Assembly: GCA_003096235.1 (NCBI GenBank)
Contig: PIXT01000137.1
Span: 1 to 15,739 of the forward strand
Reading direction: 5' to 3'
Origin: Candidatus Bathyarchaeum sp.
Lineage (GTDB): Archaea; Thermoproteota; Bathyarchaeia; Bathyarchaeales; Bathyarchaeaceae
Length of the DNA: 15,739 nucleotides
The position numbers were made by a program, and so were the translations under genes. Position 1 is the first letter of the stretch. Every line of letters starts with the position of its first letter. Positions 13,810-15,739 of the stretch are shown piece after piece. Under the pieces are notes generated by a model. It saw only the letters and a list, made by a program, of their open reading frames with translations. It searched no databases and was not told the DNA's origin.

Positions 13810-13817
13810 TATATAAG
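13810..13817 (-). promoter_or_regulatory. TATA box of the aldolase gene
   Basis: Read on the minus strand, CTTATATA is centred about 52 bases before the ATG at 13761. It predicts a start near 13788 and a leader of about 27 bases. It lies in the 75-base gap after the corA stop. Confidence 0.55.
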
Positions 13818-13836
13818 CAGGAAGAAAACACATAAC

Positions 13837-14901
13837 CTACAGCCACTTTTTTCTTCTGAAATACATCAACATTACTGCACTGACAGCAAGCATAACAACG
13901 TAAACCATAGGGTACCCCCAAGAAGACTCAAGCTCCGGCATATACTTGAAGTTCATTCCATAGATGCCTGCGATAAGAGTCAACGGAATAAAAATCGTTG
14001 CAATAATCGTTAACACTTTCATAACTTCGTTCATTCTGTTGCTGACGCTTGAAAGATAAATATCAAGCATACCAGAAAGCATATCACGAAACGTTTCTAA
14101 TGCATCAATAACCTGAATTGTGTGATCGTAAACGTCTCTCAGGTAAATATCGATAGATTTGTCAATTAATGGCGATTCCCATCTTTCCAGTCTGCTTATG
14201 ACTTCTCTTAGAGGCCAGACAGACTTGCGAAGAAAAATCAGTTCACGTTTCAAACTGTGAATTGTATGAAGAACTTCCGGGATCGGATTCTTTACTAGCT
14301 CGTCTTCTATTTCTTCGATTTTTTCTCCGATTTTTTCCAGAACCATAAAGTAGTTGTCTACAATGGCGTCTATTATGGAGTAAGCAAGATAGTCTGCGCC
14401 CATTTTTCTTGTTCGTCCACGATCGGTCCTGATTCGTTCTCTGATTTGGTCAAAAACGTCTCCATCCTCCTCCTGAAATGAGATAACATAGTTTGAACCA
14501 AGGATTATGCTGAGCTGTTCAGTTATTGTTTCGTTTTCTTCATCAGTGTATTGGAGCATTTTTAGCACAATGAAGAGGTAATCGTTGTAATCCTCCATTT
14601 TTGGGCGTTGCCCTGTGTGCATGATGTCTTCTAATGCAAGGGGATGAATTTTGAGACGTGCACCAATTTTTTCGATGTTTTCTAGTTTATGGACACCGTT
14701 TATGTTTATCCATGTTTTAGTGGGTTTATCTTTGAGGGGAAAACATTCGTCAATCGTCTTTAGTTCTTTTTCTTCAAAATGGGTTCCGTCATATTCGATG
14801 CATGTAACCTTTACTTGTTCATTCTTCTTTTTTCCGACGTATACTGGAGTTCCTGGAGGAAGCCCAGACTTTTTTGCCAGTTTCCTGATAAAACGCGGCG
14901 T
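13837..14901 (-). CDS. corA: CorA-type Mg2+/Co2+ channel with non-canonical start
   Basis: Pentameric inner-membrane Mg2+ (or Co2+) channel. A frame of 354 residues is homologous throughout: N-terminal KKSGLPPGTPVYVG, TWININGVHKLENIEKIG, IHPLALEDI, TGQRPKMEDYNDYLFIVLKML, a long helical domain, membrane helix 1, the selectivity motif GMN (315-317) with MPEL, helix 2 and the basic RRKKWL end. The first in-frame ATG is at 14622 and would remove 93 residues that match CorA well. No ATG, GTG or TTG occurs in frame between the stop at 14930-14928 and that ATG. I place the start at ACG 14901-14899, giving MPRFIRKLAKKSG. An AGGTG ribosome site lies 7 bases upstream (14913-14909) and a TATA box precedes it. 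A T-to-C sequencing or population change in an ATG is equally possible. Confidence 0.85.
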   Translation of the reverse strand, partial: TPRFIRKLAKKSGLPPGTPVYVGKKKNEQVKVTCIEYDGTHFEEKELKTIDECFPLKDKPTKTWININGVHKLENIEKIGARLKIHPLALEDIMHTGQRPKMEDYNDYLFIVLKMLQYTDEENETITEQLSIILGSNYVISFQEEDGDVFDQIRERIRTDRGRTRKMGADYLAYSIIDAIVDNYFMVLEKIGEKIEEIEDELVKNPIPEVLHTIHSLKRELIFLRKSVWPLREVISRLERWESPLIDKSIDIYLRDVYDHTIQVIDALETFRDMLSGMLDIYLSSVSNRMNEVMKVLTIIATIFIPLTLIAGIYGMNFKYMPELESSWGYPMVYVVMLAVSAVMLMYFRRKKWL

Positions 14902-14908
14902 TACAATA

Positions 14909-14943
14909 CACCTAATGAAGAATTTCTAGCAGACTATTTATAA
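14909..14943 (-). promoter_or_regulatory. corA promoter and ribosome site
   Basis: On the minus strand TTATAAAT (14943-14936) is followed about 25 bases later by AGGTG (14913-14909). The TATA box predicts transcription beginning near 14913, so the ribosome site would sit at the very 5' end. The box lies 5 bases downstream of the dehydrogenase stop codon. Confidence 0.6.
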
Positions 14944-14947
14944 TTTT

Positions 14948-15739
14948 TCAGACCTGCCCATCAGTTCTGTTCGGTTCTAATATCACCTTCAAAGATTTTC
15001 CTGCTTCTGCTACAAGCCTGAAGCCCTCAGCTGCTTCTCGAATGTCTAGCCTGTGAGTGATCATGTCCGAAACATTAACTCTTTTTTTGGCTAGAATTTG
15101 CAGCGCTTCTTCGAGGTCTCTTGGAGCTGCGCCATAAGAAGTTCGTATTGTTGTTTCGTTTCTCCAGAACTGGGTTATTGGTATCGGAATCTTGACTGTT
15201 GGGTCTGGAACCGCAAAAAACAGGATTGTTCCTCCACGGTCTACGCACTCTAACGCAGTCAATGCAGCTTTGGTTGCACCTGTGCACACTATAACTTTGT
15301 CTACTCCTTTTCCAGTGTTAAGTTCTTTCAGTTTCTGGGGTAAGTCATCCTTGGCGTCTATAGTGTGGTCTGCTCCAAACTTTTCAGCCAGTTTTAGGCG
15401 GTCAGGGTTTATGTCTGCCGCAAAAATCGTTTGTGCACCATTCATTTTCGATAATTGTATATGGAGTATTCCAGCCATTCCACTGCCAATTATCAAAACC
15501 GTATCACCTTTCGTGATGCCCGCTAGCCTTTGTCCTCTAACTGCACACGCTAAAGGCTCAATGAATGTTCCCTCCTCATAGGACATCTCTGGAGATAGCT
15601 TGTAAACTCCAGTTTCCACGTTAATTTTTGGTACACGTATGTACTGAGAGAAACCGCCCGGAAAATAGTTTGTTGTGTGAAGTGTTTCGCAGGCTGTATG
15701 TGAATCTTTGCGGCAGTAGCAGCATTGGTTGCAGGGCAC
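14948..15739 (-). CDS. Zinc-dependent medium-chain dehydrogenase (5' partial)
   Basis: 264 codons with stop; the frame runs off the window end, so about 80 N-terminal residues with the first catalytic zinc ligands are missing. The first visible residue is a Val (GTG), not a proven start. The structural-zinc Cys set is present (visible residues 3, 6, 9 and 17). GGFSQYIRVP, the catalytic-domain FIEPLACAVRG, the dinucleotide-binding loop GSGMAGI and an acidic ADINPDR end that favours NAD follow. The family includes threonine, sorbitol and polyol dehydrogenases, and the substrate is not readable. It lies upstream of corA but a TATA box separates them, so corA probably has its own transcript. Confidence 0.9.
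   Translation of the reverse strand: MPCNQCCYCRKDSHTACETLHTTNYFPGGFSQYIRVPKINVETGVYKLSPEMSYEEGTFIEPLACAVRGQRLAGITKGDTVLIIGSGMAGILHIQLSKMNGAQTIFAADINPDRLKLAEKFGADHTIDAKDDLPQKLKELNTGKGVDKVIVCTGATKAALTALECVDRGGTILFFAVPDPTVKIPIPITQFWRNETTIRTSYGAAPRDLEEALQILAKKRVNVSDMITHRLDIREAAEGFRLVAEAGKSLKVILEPNRTDGQV

Noticed and set aside
14909..14911. GTG (minus strand) as the corA start with a frameshift at the A-run near 14882-14877
   Set aside because: It needs a frameshift, and its residues before the A-run do not resemble CorA. The ACG frame matches without any shift.
1..15739. CRISPR arrays, insertion sequences, prophage or integration sites
   Set aside because: No regularly spaced repeats, transposase, integrase or duplicated tRNA 3' end was seen; the genes look like an ordinary chromosomal segment.

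Overview
The window looks archaeal and most resembles a Bathyarchaeia-type (Thermoproteota) genome. This placement is inference from gene content: a DUF211 (MTH889-type) protein, a thiolase/DUF35/HMG-CoA synthase cluster of archaeal type, an AIR-synthase-like HypE homologue, a stand-alone Lrp ligand-binding domain, and an intron-less tRNA-Gln with encoded CCA. TATA-type promoters lie about 25 bases before several starts, ribosome sites are of the GGTG/GGAGG type, and several starts are TTG or GTG. There is no phage, insertion sequence or CRISPR array, and no gap without a gene exceeds about 280 bases.

Layout. 1-1131: 3' part of a UDP-glucose 6-dehydrogenase. 1317-1868: a ribbon-helix-helix (RHH) protein with an unassigned C-terminal domain, led by tandem TATA boxes and a perfect palindrome ending on its start codon. 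2069-2317: small Lrp/AsnC effector-domain protein. 3333-2343 (minus): two short multi-pass membrane proteins in one operon. 3546-6259: a two-gene operon of a thiolase-fold protein and a DUF35-HMG-CoA synthase fusion. 6457-7518: membrane-anchored coiled-coil protein with a tandem helix-hairpin-helix tail. 7587-8484: DUF211 protein plus a VIT1/CCC1-like metal transporter. 8565-9713: Yip1-like membrane protein with a large beta-rich insert. 9855-10145: small OB-fold nucleic-acid-binding protein. 10282-10357: tRNA-Gln(UUG). 10426-11445: HypE/PurM-like protein, convergent with pyrG (13079-11454). 13761-13168 (minus): class II aldolase/adducin protein. 14901-13837 (minus): CorA-type Mg2+ channel. 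15739-14948 (minus): zinc-dependent medium-chain dehydrogenase, cut by the window end.

The most unusual locus is 3546-6259. The thiolase-fold protein appears to have lost its active-site residues (Thr at the nucleophilic Cys position, Tyr at the HDCF His, Asn in the GHP motif). Its partner is one polypeptide joining a DUF35 zinc-ribbon/OB module to an HMG-CoA synthase that keeps Glu, Cys and His. In the known archaeal mevalonate complex these are three proteins and the thiolase is active. This locus may therefore be a paralogous CoA-ester aldolase or C-C bond system, or a synthase with a scaffold-only thiolase.

The second notable point is CorA. Conserved CorA sequence runs 93 codons upstream of the first in-frame ATG with no ATG, GTG or TTG. 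An ACG with an AGGTG site 7 bases upstream sits exactly where the family start would be expected. Two promoter palindromes (1302-1318 and 10239-10266) are the clearest regulatory signals.
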